Assembly: GCF_036669915.1 (NCBI RefSeq)
Contig: NC_089312.1
Location: 29,540,492 to 29,604,491, forward strand
DNA: 64,000 bases
Source: Pocillopora verrucosa
Taxonomy: Eukaryota > Cnidaria > Anthozoa > Scleractinia > Pocilloporidae
Reading direction: 5' to 3'
Made by a program: the position numbers and the translations under genes. The notes below the pieces were generated by a model, which ran no database searches, was not told the DNA's origin, and worked only from the letters and a program-made list of their open reading frames with translations. Shown piece by piece: positions 34,690 to 46,559 of the stretch (position 1 is its first letter; each line of letters begins with the position of its first letter).

Positions 34690-34800
34690 GGTGGAAACAC
34701 CTTGAAGCAGGCTCGGATGGCGAGATAAGATCCGGTTCCAATCAGGGCCACGATTATTCCTTACACTGTAATGAAGATCATCGACATTTGGACATCTAGG
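34690..34800 (-). pseudogene. TM1 fragment of a broken GPCR
   Basis: The minus strand matches the first helix of the GPCR at 29801-32080 base for base over long runs: CACCTTGAAGC and CGAGATAAGAT on the plus strand against CACCTTGAAGC and CGAGAAAAGAT at 31951-31985. In frame it reads VALIGTGSYLAIRACFKVF, comparable to LALIGNISFLAIFARFKVF of the intact gene. An in-frame TAA interrupts the helix just before GIIVALIG, and nothing like TM2-TM7 follows. It is therefore a fragment of a former tandem receptor gene, about 2.7 kb upstream of the intact one. Confidence 0.75.
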
Positions 34801-34956
34801 CAGTTCGGAAAGCCGTAAAACTCCAGAACAAAAATTTATCTTCAAATCGGCATTCATAATCCCCACGGTATCAACGGACGCTTTTCATTCAACTACTAGC
34901 GTAGTATATATTTACTGCATATTAACACAAACAACCCACAGTTCATCCATTCGCTC

Positions 34957-35081
34957 TGACAAGGGCCTAACGCTCGAAAAGTAAGCTTGGAAATTCTTTA
35001 CGGTGGCCAATTATCAACCCAGTTGATATTACCAAATTATCTTCTTTTACTCCCTCACCGACGTAGCACCACACTTTCTTT
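34957..35081. repeat. Half copy of the 6191-6406 hairpin family
   Basis: It contains GGGCCTAACGCTCGAAAAGT, TACGGTGGCCAATTATCAAC, CAGTTGATATTACCAAAT and CACCGACGTAGCACCA in the same order as the right arm and flank at 6291-6406. The left arm is missing. Confidence 0.8.
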
Positions 35082-37693
35082 AGAAACTTACCCCCTTTAG
35101 ACAAAATGACGGCCCGAGAGTTTTCACGAGCTACCATTTTTCGCGTAATACACATTTTTTCTTCCACCTCTCCGAGTTTTGCTATAAAATTTGGAAAAAA
35201 TATTATTTCCGATTAAAATTATCTATGGCCTCTATTAATCGTGAACGCAAAATTGTGTTTTGCAGATCACTCACCCAAAGAAAAATTCGAGTTTATTGAT
35301 TTTAATGTCTATGGCTATGCTATGAAGCAACAATTTAGTTGTCTCTCTGGATCAACACAACAGAACTCCTTCGAAGTTTGTAGAATGTGCGTTGTTTGCT
35401 CGTTGTATCCGTTCAGCATTAATTACCCTGTTTATCTCATTATGTCAGTTCAAATCGTGGTGATGTTGGTGCGGAACAATCGGGAAAAATTCTGAAGAAC
35501 GTCGTTCGTCACTCTTTCAGTCTCAATGCTCTAAAGAAGCTATCGCCGTGATATGAGGCAGTGAAACTGATAACTTTGTTGATTGCGGGGATTTTCTAAA
35601 ACCCAAGTTGTATTATTCTACTTTGAAAGGCACCTAAACAGAAAGTACAGACGTTAATTTCTTTTTCGTGCAAAAAAGTGTTACAATCACGAGAAAATAC
35701 GGGAAAAGTTGGCATTGTAGGAAACAGTCGGAAGGAATTCTTACGAATGTCTTAGTCATCTCACATTTACAAGGAATAACCTTCTGCGTAAAAGATGTTA
35801 TGAAGGCGGAGAGGCCGGGAAAAACGATTCTTCGATTTCCCAAACTCAGCTAAAAGTATTAACTTTAAGATGAAGACACATAAATAGACCTTTGTATTTT
35901 TTCCTGCAAAAAAAGTGCAATCATCGTGGGAGAGTAAAGAGGGCAATCTCTTTCTTATCCAAACAGAAAAAAAAAACCCGCAAGCAAGGAAACAACAACA
36001 ACAACAACAAAAACTCACAAATGCTTAACCGTGATCTTTTATTTCCAAATGATATACGTTGGATAGAAGAGAGTAACGTTTTCAATTTTCCATTCTCGGT
36101 GATCTATGTTTTCTTACTTCCTTTCTTTGGTATCTAAGTTTTACCCAGTCTTCTCAAACGGAGCTGACAGGTCACGTGATGCTATCCGATGATGTTGACC
36201 GGGTTAGGCCCAACTTGTCTAAGATGCAGGTGTAGGATACAGTATTACGAATTTTTTTTTTGTGTGTGTGTAGTGAATTGCGTCCCTAGCGTAAAATGGC
36301 CTAACGTAGACATCTAAGGGTCCAATAACGGGTCCTTGCGCTAATCTTCAATAAATAATTTTATATTATGTGCTCAAGCTCAATAACGAAATGAAAGCTT
36401 ATGGTAAGGCCGTTGAAGTGTTTACATGACCTTCTCATGCCCTACACTTAGAATTATTTTGTACTCGCTTAAGAAATCAATTATTAGGAATATTTCTTTT
36501 ACACTGTTTTCCGCATTATTGGAGAAGAAGGAATATCATTAGCATGCTAAGAGTTTAAAAAAAAAAAATCCGTGAGATAGGATTTTTAAGGTAAACTTTA
36601 TTTTTAAGCAATGGAGACTCAATATTTCTGCTATATACTTGTGGACGAATAGGGCGCTAGTAATGACATATTTAAAACAAAATGTATTGTTGTTTCTTGA
36701 ATCTTTATTAGACTTCAAGTGATGGATGTTGTCCTTGAGTAGCATAGTGTTATAAAGTCTAACGTGTGAGGCCAGGTATGCCACGGTAATTTAGTTTTCC
36801 AAGCTTTCGCCGATCTACGGCATCGTCAGGAATGATGATTTACACGTCTGACTTTATTAGATTTAATTTCTAAGGTCTTCTTTTATTTATTCCTGTTTTG
36901 CCGTCGCCAAACCACATTCCACATTCAACAACGCTTTCGAACTGAAATTTGTGAAAAACACCCCCGATTTTGTTTTTGCTTCACGTTATGATTCAAACCT
37001 GTTAATCTTAACTCGCAACAATGCAAATTTAGTTTGGCGACCTTCAAGTCTTCTCTCATTCATTTCGACCTATGATGTCTTTCCTTGAAGGTCACATGTA
37101 TTGATGAGTTCATACGCATACTCAACGTACTACTATCTAACTCCCCACCCCACCCCTCCAGCTCCCTCTCCCTCTGGTGTTACTTTAAAAAGAGGTCGGC
37201 CCTGAACATACCATGTAAACTGAGGCAAGTTCTTTTTTATTTTATCTTTGATCTCAGGTATTAAATGTATGCGAACCAACGCCGCAAATACGTGTGCCCT
37301 GTGCTGACGATTGATTTCGTGAGTTTACCTGTAGGAGTATTTATTTATATACAAACAAAAACGCTTTAAATTACATTCGAATCCTGGCCTGGTGAAAGGT
37401 TCAAGAGACAAGTTAATTATTAAATAAATAGTTTCCAGACAAAGAGTGTCAATTTACTTATTTACTTAAATAAGTAAATACTCAATTTACTTTTACTTAA
37501 AAATGATCTCCATATGCTATGAACGACGATAGTCATTTGATGATTGTTTATTCCTTGGGTTATTAATTCTTGAAAAAATCTGCCAGAATTAACCGCAAAT
37601 GCTGACGATGTTTGAATGACTCGTCGGACAGTTGATGGAATCAAACAACATTTATGGTTTCACACAAAGTCTGCTTCTTTATGGATATTCCAT

Positions 37694-40600
37694 CTACACC
37701 AAACTTTTCCACACCATATTTTGCGTTAGAATCTTTTTGTTAATTTCTTCCAGGGCTTTAGAGAGTCGGTATAGAACTTCGGGTGACACGCTTTTGTCGT
37801 TGGTGGATTGAACACGTTGGTAGTTCATGTTAGAAGGCTTATGGAGTCCTCTGTTTGTCGGACACAACCCTTTAACCCTGCGCTGAAGAATTCTTTTCTT
37901 GGGGACTGCTGATAGCTGAACGATGGGCTCCGCGATTTTCTGCTGGGTGTTAAATAGACTGAATTATTAGGTCATTTTTCGAGATGCATGAAATCTCTGG
38001 CAAGGGTAAGGCTTTTAAAATGAAAATGATGTTTTATTTTTAATCAAATATACATAATTTTTCTCAAGAATGATTTTGCACTTAGCGTCATCTTTAAAGT
38101 GAGGGTTATTGCCATTCGAAAATGGTAATCAAGAAAACGAGAAAACCAAATAATCGCCCACTTGATGCTTCATTGAAAATATTTTCGTTTTTGCTGATTG
38201 ATACAGTTTTACATTTGTTGTTTTGGTTCACCTTGATAATTGACCTTGACCGAGCTCGTGCTTCCCACAAGGTCAATTTTAGGCGGGTAAAGAAAGAAAA
38301 CATCCTCTATAAAATCAAAATATTAAGACCACCAACATAATTTGTTTTGTCTGAGTGTAAAACTGCACGTGAACAGGTGATTAAGTTCAGCTGTTATATC
38401 AATAACTTTTAACTCTGTAGATCACTTCAGTTCTTTGTACCTTGTTCCAAGTTAAAAGACCAAGCTAAGGCTGTGCCCCAATTTTACTTTTACGGTTCAA
38501 AGAAAATATTTTTACGGTTTTACTTTTTCTACGATTAACGGTTAACATTAATCAATTTTTACGCCAAACGGCTAAAACTTTACCCCCTTAGGACCCCCTT
38601 ATAGGGGATAGGTAAGCACCTCGGGCGACTTTGTCATAGCCTTGGCTTCGGCGAAAAACCTCCTACAAAGTGTGTTTTGCTCAATTTTTCTCTTAAAGCT
38701 TATAACACGCAAAACTAGTACAACGGAAAATAAATGAGTGGTGATCCATAGATCAGTTTGTACATAATTACATTATTTAGACCGTCTCTGGACTCGATCA
38801 TGACATCATCGATTCCATTCATTTAACAAGCGACCTCCCAACTCAACGCGGGGACACTCATCGGGGTTGATATTTTACTCTGAGTTGTTCTGTTTGCCTT
38901 AAGCGTTACGGATCACGGAAGGCGCCAAGAGAAATAATTGACTAAAAACCTACTTTACCTCGTTATTGTTGTTGTCTTTGACATCTTTGTTAACATTGTT
39001 ATTTTCATCAGTGGGTGTCACTTCGTTAAGTGGGGTGTTTTCTTTCGATAATGCTTTCATTCGCTTGCTCTCTAGTCGCCAGTACAACTCTGCCCGATAC
39101 TCTGCAGAAAACAAACACGAATCCGCTAACAACTGTTTCACGATTTGTTTTATCCTGCTCAACATCTAACATTTACCTGAAAACCGTTTTCCCGCGATTT
39201 GTTTGACATCCTCAAAGACGTGGCCACACTGGCATGACTTACTGGACTTGGGGACCTGAGTGTTATAAAATTAAGCAAAGCATTGAGAATTTAGGACACA
39301 AAGTAATTGTTACGGCTTTCCTAACGTTTCGCAAAAGCGATATTTTGTGTGCGTTTTCGGGGTGCATCAATCGTTTATTCTTATCCAAAGATCGGATTAA
39401 CCATGCATCCTTTCTAAAGAGGGACAATCAGTCGATCACCTGATCGGGCAGTCAGGATGTCCCACGGTCGGTCAGTCAAACGTTTAGTCAGTAGGTCAGT
39501 CTGCCAGTCAGCCAGAAGTCAGTCAGCCAGTCAACCAGTCAGCCAGTCAGACCAGTCAGCCAGTCAGACCAGTCAGCCAGTCAGTGAGTCAGTGAGTCAG
39601 TCGGTCGGTCATGCAGTCAGTGAGTCAGTCGGTCAATAAATCCCTGCTCAAATCCTTTTTTGGAGAGCTCTAGAGACTTGTTAAAGTATAGGACGAATGA
39701 GTGGGAAGTGTGAGAAGCACTGAAACTTTTCGTCCTCTCTTCCAATTTATTTGGTGTTCATGTCTCTTATAACTGCTTCGTAGGCTAAAAAAATCGTACG
39801 TAGAGCCCCCCCTCCCCCTTTGTTAGGAAGACGGACTGTTTAACATAGGTTAGATGTTATCAAGAATATTCATTGTCAGCAAAAAGGGTTGAAATTTCAA
39901 AATGATGGTTAAACAAAGACGATTCCGCGAAGATAGAGACACCGAATTTCTGCTTCTTTTAGAATGATTCAAGTTGTGCCTTACTAGTTGACGCTCTCAA
40001 TGTTTTAAAAAAAACGCTTGGCTTTTTGAATTCCCATTAAGAGAACGCCCGCGGGTATCCAATAAACTAAGAGGCACAATCTCAGGTCTAAACTGAAGGA
40101 TGCCGCCTGAATTGACGCGAGCCGCAGACGACAGCTTGAGGAAGCCGCTAAAGGTAAATGGCACTGATTGTCGAGACTTTATGCTCCATAGGTGTTTGAG
40201 AAAAATACTAAGCCATTTAATGAAGAGGTCAGAAAGTGGTTTAGAAAAGGAGTCTTAAGTTGACGAGCCAATATGCGCGATCGACATGATATAACCGTAG
40301 ATGGGCCAATTTTCCCCAGTAGAAAAGGAGCCTTTGTTCTCGCAAGGAGTAGCCAGACTGATCTAAACGAATCCTTTTGATACGCTCACGTCGGTTCACA
40401 ATGTTGATATTTGGAGCTTAACTCATCTGATTTTAGTCTCTCGAGAAAATTAATAAATACTATCAAAATTAAATATTTCATTCTAATTTGGTACAACTAC
40501 TTTTGCTGCTGAATCAAGTTTCATATAACTTACAACAAGGCTTAAAAAGGTAATCAGTATACCGTAAGTAGACGTGATATCTCAGTAAGGCAATGCTTGC

Positions 40601-42066
40601 CTGCCGGCGGCAAGGCGGTTATATTACATCAGTTGCACGTGAGTGGTACTTTAAAAGGGCATCAACTTCGATTCTGAGAAGAACCAAGATCACAATTTAT
40701 TTGAGAGAATAGTGGAAAAGTGGAGTATGAACGGTTACTGCGACGAGAGTGCAAAAAAAGAAAAGAGAGGAGGGCTCTTAATATTCATCTGTTAACTTGT
40801 CTATCGTTTACTTACACTTGCATGCTGGGAATTCTACCGCTATGACTGTATCCTCTAGTTAAGAGGATCGTATCATCTTCTTTTTGGCTCCGATTCAGTC
40901 AAAATCAGTTTTAAGGGCCATTTCCCGGGTTCAAATATGTCAGCTAACTCTTATTGACTTTTCAGCAATGATTAAGAATCACCTTTTTCTCAGGGGCATA
41001 AGTCTATGACAATTACTTTTTCGGGCAGCATTTCATAATTGATTTTCAAGGACGGGAAAGAAAGGTTATAGCTACTTATCATGAGAAAACCAAATAATTT
41101 GTTTAAGTAGCCGAACGAAATATTCAGCGTTGGAGACACTTGACAACACACGTTCAAACCACGCGCTGATAATTACTTTCGAAAGTCAAGTCTTCCAAGG
41201 TAAAAAATATAGTGAATAAAAATATATAAATAAATAGAGAGAGGGGATGACTTTATTTGGTGGCTTAAGGAGATAACAGTGAACCAGGATTTTGAACAAA
41301 TTAGAGTCTTAGAAGAATGTATGAGGTTTAACTTGTTGTGGAAAGCAAAAATTGAATCTTAACTCTGACTCGAGATCTCACAAAAGCTTTCAAGTTACGC
41401 AAGCCTATTTTAACGTGACAAGAATGCTTCGATTTTTTACCCATGTAATTAAGAATACACGAACGTGACATTAGTTGATTTACAGGTTAGATTATTTGCT
41501 GTCAGAGGGAATTTTGCAAGAGGTATTTTCTTCCTTCACAGCTGACGCCAAAACCGCCATAACTGATCTGATGCACTCTCGGACTAAATTCGTCTCTTGT
41601 CAGAGACAACGTACAACAGCTGCTGGTTTCAGTCTCCTATACTTTTATGGTCAAACACGCTTTTATTCCTCTTTAGTTTCGAAGTGCTGAGGCTAAAAGC
41701 GGCATAAATTACGTCGTCTGATATACAAGAATTGCTACGTGTTACTGGCATGGCAAAATCAATATCTTAACTGCCAGCGAAAATTTTGGTTTGGCGTGGT
41801 GTAAAGTGCTTTCTTATGAATTCAGCTCTTCGTTTTCTTGTAAAACTATACGATGTCAATAAAGAATTACATGCTGTGTCTGATGCTTTCGAAAAGCACG
41901 AATCTAAGGCGATGTGAAGTTATTAATTTTCGCCAGACAAGTTGAAGCACATGTGTATTCAAAATCGGTCGACAGAGGATAACGTTCGAAATAAATAATA
42001 TGAACGATCTTTGAGACACAGTCTACTCACCACAGCATTACAGGCTAAACATTGTTGAACAGACAT
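37694..42066 (-). CDS. UPF0547 (C16orf87-like) protein, copy 6 (divergent)
   Basis: Four minus-strand exons: 42031-42066, 39177-39255, 38959-39101 and 37694-37942, phases 0, 1, 0, giving 168 residues. Exon 1 is MSVQQCLACNAV. Exon 2 has SCQCGHVFEDVKQIAGKRFS. Exon 3 starts EYRAELYWRLESKRMKALSK and continues into an Asn/Asp-rich acidic tail ending DNNNNE, unlike the basic tails elsewhere. Exon 4 carries basic KKRILQRRVK and the diverged end VSPEVLYRLSKALEEINKKI with TQNMVWKSLV. Exon 4 has no internal start at its head and is easy to miss. The 2.8-kb first intron, the longest among the main transcripts, contains the CAGT repeat. A full CRE lies 147 bases upstream. It shares its upstream space with copy 7 (divergent, 4.5 kb apart). 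Confidence 0.82.
38466..38590. repeat. Dispersed AT-rich repeat in intron 3 of copy 6
   Basis: TTTACGGTTTTAC, ACGATTAACGGTTAACATTA and ACGCCAAACGGCTAAAAC. The reverse complement recurs at 58012-58110 (TTTAGCCGTTTGGCGTTAAA, TACCGTTAGTCGTTAAAA). Noncoding. Confidence 0.65.
39464..39633. repeat. (CAGT)n minisatellite in intron 1 of copy 6
   Basis: About 40 imperfect four-base CAGT/CAGC units with higher-order AGCCAGTCAGACC blocks. An open frame through it (Ser/Gln/Val repeats) is a by-product of the repeat and not a gene. Confidence 0.9.
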
Positions 42067-42213
42067 AGCAAGGTTATCTTCAACTCGCTTGCAGTCGAAA
42101 CCACTGCTTACTTTCGCGATTGTAGCGGACCCGAGTCGCTCAGTGGGTATTTCAATTCGTGAATGTTTTGACCTGACTTCGTCCTTGCGTGGAGCGGATG
42201 GTAACACAACGTG

Positions 42214-42221
42214 TGACGTCA
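42214..42221. promoter_or_regulatory. Full CRE of copy 6 promoter
   Basis: TGACGTCA, about 147 bases upstream of the copy 6 start codon (minus strand), flanked GTG-TGACGTCA-CTG. Confidence 0.6.
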
Positions 42222-45200
42222 CTGAATTGAAAAACAACGCACGGAATTAGTACGATCTTTTTATTGCATGTAAATGGAAATCTAATTGCGGATAGCTCTG
42301 TTAGACGCGAGTGGTTGATATTCATGAAATCCAAGAGACAAGAGACGTGTTTGCTTCTGCATCAAATACTCATTATATCTCATGTCACGTTTGAACTTAA
42401 GTTTTCTCTCCTCGCAGAGCCTCACGTGCATGAACGATCTGTGAGTTGTGTAATGTTATTGCACATTACACATTAGCAGATATTTTGTTGCCACGGTAGC
42501 ATGCGTCTACCCAACTAATCAAAAATAAGGGATTTTTATTTAAAAGAAAAGATAATGGTTAATTACGTTAGGGGATGTCTTAAGAAGTTTTTGCTGGAGA
42601 GATCTCTTTTCAAATTTAACGAAACCGTCAGCTTTCGGCTTTTTCCACAAACTATTTGCTAAAACTTTGATTCTCAATTTCTCTCTTTTCTGTCACATAG
42701 AATTCTTATTATTTAACCTTTGAAGAGGTACTAACTCATTAGTAGTAATTTGCCGAGCATAGCGCTCTTTAGCGGCATATGTTACACGAATACCCATAAG
42801 ACGTACCTTCCCCGACCCAGGTCACTAATAAGAATACACTTAATTGGATTTACTTATCTCTCAATTTTACTATGAGGTTAACCATCTTCAGATATGAAGG
42901 CCTAGATCCTTCTAAGAATATTTATGCGCTGCAAGCAAGCGTGAATTGAAACCGTCATTGTCAGTAACTTGCCTTGAGGTTTAAGTAATTCTCGTCCACA
43001 CAATGCTCATACACTGACATTGATCCATAATTGCATGGAAGAGTGCTCATTGCACCAGAGGAGTCAGAGTCTATACAGGAGATTATAGTTATAGTCTCTT
43101 GATCTAAATTAAACCAAAGGTTATTAAATGATAGACCATATTACCAACTCAATCAGACTAGAGTTGAATTTAATTAACAGTTTCAGCTTTGTAAAAGAGA
43201 AAACATGGTTTGAATAACTTCTCTTCTTTCAAATTTTGACCCTGTACTTTCTATACACGTTTGGAATGGTAGACCCGGCCGAAACATCTAGAAACAGTAT
43301 CGAAAAATTTCCCAAAATATGTTTAGTAATCTACTATAATTTTTTTTTTATTTTTTAAATAAACTTAGGGCGAGAAATAGCTGCAGTGCTGTAAGATAAT
43401 CACAAATTAATTACAGTATTATTAATACGAGAAAAATTAAAACAAGTGAGTAATTATGAAACTTTAGATGTGCAGGTGTGAAATAAAAAACTAAATAAAT
43501 ACACAAAAAAAATTGTAAAGGATAAAAAGAACCAGACGAAGGAAATGAGAGTCAACCTCTTTCGCAATTTTCGCGGAAGAAAGGAATCGCTCTGTTGAAT
43601 TGCGTGGAAAAATTTGTTCCGGATGAAAATTATTTGCGATATGATGATTAAGAGTGCAGATTGTGTGAATTCAGATTAACTTCATAGCTGCATGACAAGC
43701 GCAGCATTATTTCGGTCTTGAGGCCAACGACATCATGCACGACACCAATGAAGCAGTTATTTGTGACGGGTCAAGGTAACCTTCACGGACTGACTAACAG
43801 CTCTCACTCTGGTGTAAGAAAAACCTGTAAAGGACATACTGTAAAGAACGGAATTTTTGCCAAATTGCGTTAATCTTAAGTATGCGCGAAATTGCATTTA
43901 TCTTAAGTATGTAAGTAGAGAACTAGGAGATAATGAAAGGAGGAACTGAGGCGAAACAGTTTCATCCGCAGACTGAGGGGTCCAACTTTAATTAATCGTT
44001 CTAGAAACTGTAGCTTTGTGCTCATTGAAGGCCTCAAGGCTTCAGAACCACACCTATTCTTGAAGCTCGCAACCACAAATATCAAACATAGTCAAACATC
44101 TGTGATACCAATCAGTCACAACTCTAAAAAAAGATTGAAAATACACAGTTTCGTAATATGTCCTTTGCGAAGTAAAACTTAGTTTATTGGAAGTGGTATT
44201 CAAAATTAACCTCGTTTTTCCCTTTTACTCCAGAATGTTGGATGGTTCTAGAATTCAGTTGGCATTTATTGTTAAATAGCTCCATTTAACGTCATGTCCG
44301 TTTTGTTACGGCATAGTTAATATTTCCGTAAACAACTGAGCTCAGGGTAAGGCCGCCTTTGATGAGAATAAACAGAGATGTGGAAAGTTCGGGAACATGA
44401 TAAACCCTAATATGATCACGATATTTGTTATAATATCCTAGCTTTGATATCACTTTCACCCCACTTTTTCATCTTTACTGGGATTTCTGAGCGGCTATAC
44501 GAAGTAATCCGGCTTCATCATTCGTAGTAGAACAGAATCTATGTGGAAACGAACAGCTCTTATCACAGACAAGGTCGAAAATCAACTTTAGAGCAAAGGA
44601 ATCATTTGTTTCTTCATGGTTATTATGGTTATATTAGAGATCTTGTTGGTGGGCGAATTCAGTTCCAATTATAGTAAAGGGATTGTGTAGCATACAAGCC
44701 ACACCTTTGCTTTCTGATATACCAAGGCCTATTCCCACAGGGCGTGAATAACGTCTCCGGAGTTGCGAGAGGTTTCAGAATACAGTGGAACTGCTATAGC
44801 CCCGGATTCCATCAAGTAATGATGACGGGAAGCTCCGCCGCTCGACCAAATTGTCGCTGTGTAATTGAAAATATTCTTTTATTAAAAGTCAGTCTGTAAA
44901 AAACTGGGAGGTGTTGAAGTGTCTTAAAGCATAACAAAAAAAAAAAAACAGATATTAATCATTTTGAACCTCTATATTTCTTAATGCCACAATTTACGGA
45001 CGCAATACTTCCACTGTTATAATAAGGGCTTGCATTATGGCCTTGGAAACCGAGAGACAAATAAGTTTTTGTTTGATAAAATTAGAAGAAACCACAGAAC
45101 GTGATAAAACGCCTATCAAGAAACTCACTTAGGCTGGGGTTCATTTCCAATTTGTCAAGAATTATATGGTATCTTGTCAGAGAATATTCTTTTTACACAA

Positions 45201-46433
45201 AATTTTCAGCTGTGTGGCAACACACCGTTCCATTGGGAAACATTTTCGTGTGAATCCCAAAATAACTTTGTTTGCTCCAAAATAATCACAAAATCTTCCT
45301 GTCCATTATATTATTAGTGTCGCTGAATAAGATAATAAGCCACGTAGGTCCGGCTGAGCGACTGATAAGGTTCAACTGAGGGCTGTGATTCGCTCGATTT
45401 AATATTAAAATACATACAAGTTGTTTGCTTTCCCTTTATCTTGAGTCGTATATGGTCTATAAATATTCATTTTAAAACATCTTGCTTTCCCTTTACACTG
45501 ATTCCTGTAACGAAACTGGTGTTTACCCAAGCTGTCGTTGAAAGCGCCAGAGAATAAATTCAATGCTAAAATGGTCAAACAGTTATTGATTCCTCTTGAA
45601 AAACCATAAACCTTAAATGCGACTAACTGTGAAAGAGCGAATTCTCTGTAGCTTGTAAATAAAATAAATAGGGACTAGTTAGCATCACCGGCCATTGAGA
45701 TTTCTTTGCTGTGTTTTGTTTTCTGAAAAGCTCGAACTCTTTGTTCGAATAGATTTCGAAACCTTAATCACATTTTATTGACAATCTTTTTCCAAGTAAC
45801 CATAGGTTTCCCCGTTCATTTCTCTTTCGCTTGCCGCCTTAAACTGCCGATTGAGCAAGTTTCGTCGTATTGTCTTCAGAAATCTACTTAACGAGCATTT
45901 CTCGATTCGTTGTTTTGACATATTCTGTTCGCTCCGAATATTTTTTTAAATACTGTATAAATTATCAAAATGTTATCTGTGTGCGTTTGAGGTCCACCGC
46001 TTCTGTGTAAAATGTCAACAAAAGAAAATTACAGGCATCTTCATTAGTTATGATAACTACCGTTTATCTAAACATGAGTTCATGACCCTGAAGGGAATTA
46101 CCAGAGAGATGGAGTAAATTCATGTTCGTTGCTTGCTACAGAATTCAGCGGAAGTCCGCGGTTACAATTACGGCGGTCTTCCTTTTATAAGATTGTTTAA
46201 TTGTAAGGGAGGATAATCTCAGCTATGATCATACACGACGAAAAGGCACAATGCTCTACATATGCAACAATTTCGCTGTTAGAAAATTCGAAAAAAAAAA
46301 AAGACACAAATCAAGAAACATCTAGATAAGTTATCTGGTTATTGTTTGTCTTATGCAAGGTTCATCAAACTCCCAAAATATCTGTAATTATTACGTCACC
46401 AAGCGGTAAACGAACAAGTACCTTTTTTAGAAT

Positions 46434-46468
46434 TGACGTCACGCAGTGAACACTCAACACCTATAAAT
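46434..46468 (+). promoter_or_regulatory. CRE plus TATA box of copy 7 promoter
   Basis: TGACGTCA at 46434-46441 ends 118 bases before the ATG. TATAAAT follows at 46462-46468, which would place transcription start near 46495. A second CRE-like TTACGTCA lies at 46391-46398. This is the clearest core promoter in the cluster. Confidence 0.6.
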
Positions 46469-46559
46469 GAAACGCTAGACAGCTCTGACGTCTTTATTGA
46501 GAAGTGAGAGTTATAGGAAGCTGATACAATAAGAAAACGTACTAGTCAGCCTTAAAGAC

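Larger units (their letters stand above)
32081..37693. other. Long intergenic region upstream of the GPCR
   Basis: 5.6 kb of AT-rich DNA. It holds a GPCR fragment at 34690-34800, repeats at 33625-33790 and 34957-35081, and a pyrimidine-rich run at 37140-37175. I see no intact gene. Short ORFs here lack codon structure or recognisable motifs. Confidence 0.6.
42067..46559. other. Divergent intergenic region between copies 6 and 7
   Basis: 4.5 kb with a CRE near each end, at 42214 and 46434. The middle is AT-rich and contains no ORF, RNA or clear repeat that I can support. Confidence 0.6.

Noticed and set aside
34537-34866. 109-codon minus-strand frame around 34.7 kb
   Set aside because: The frame is not that of the GPCR homology; the real signal is the broken TM1 fragment in another frame.
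39457-39639. 60-codon open frame of Ser/Gln/Val repeats
   Set aside because: It is the translation of a CAGT tandem repeat inside intron 1 of copy 6; there is no codon bias or domain.
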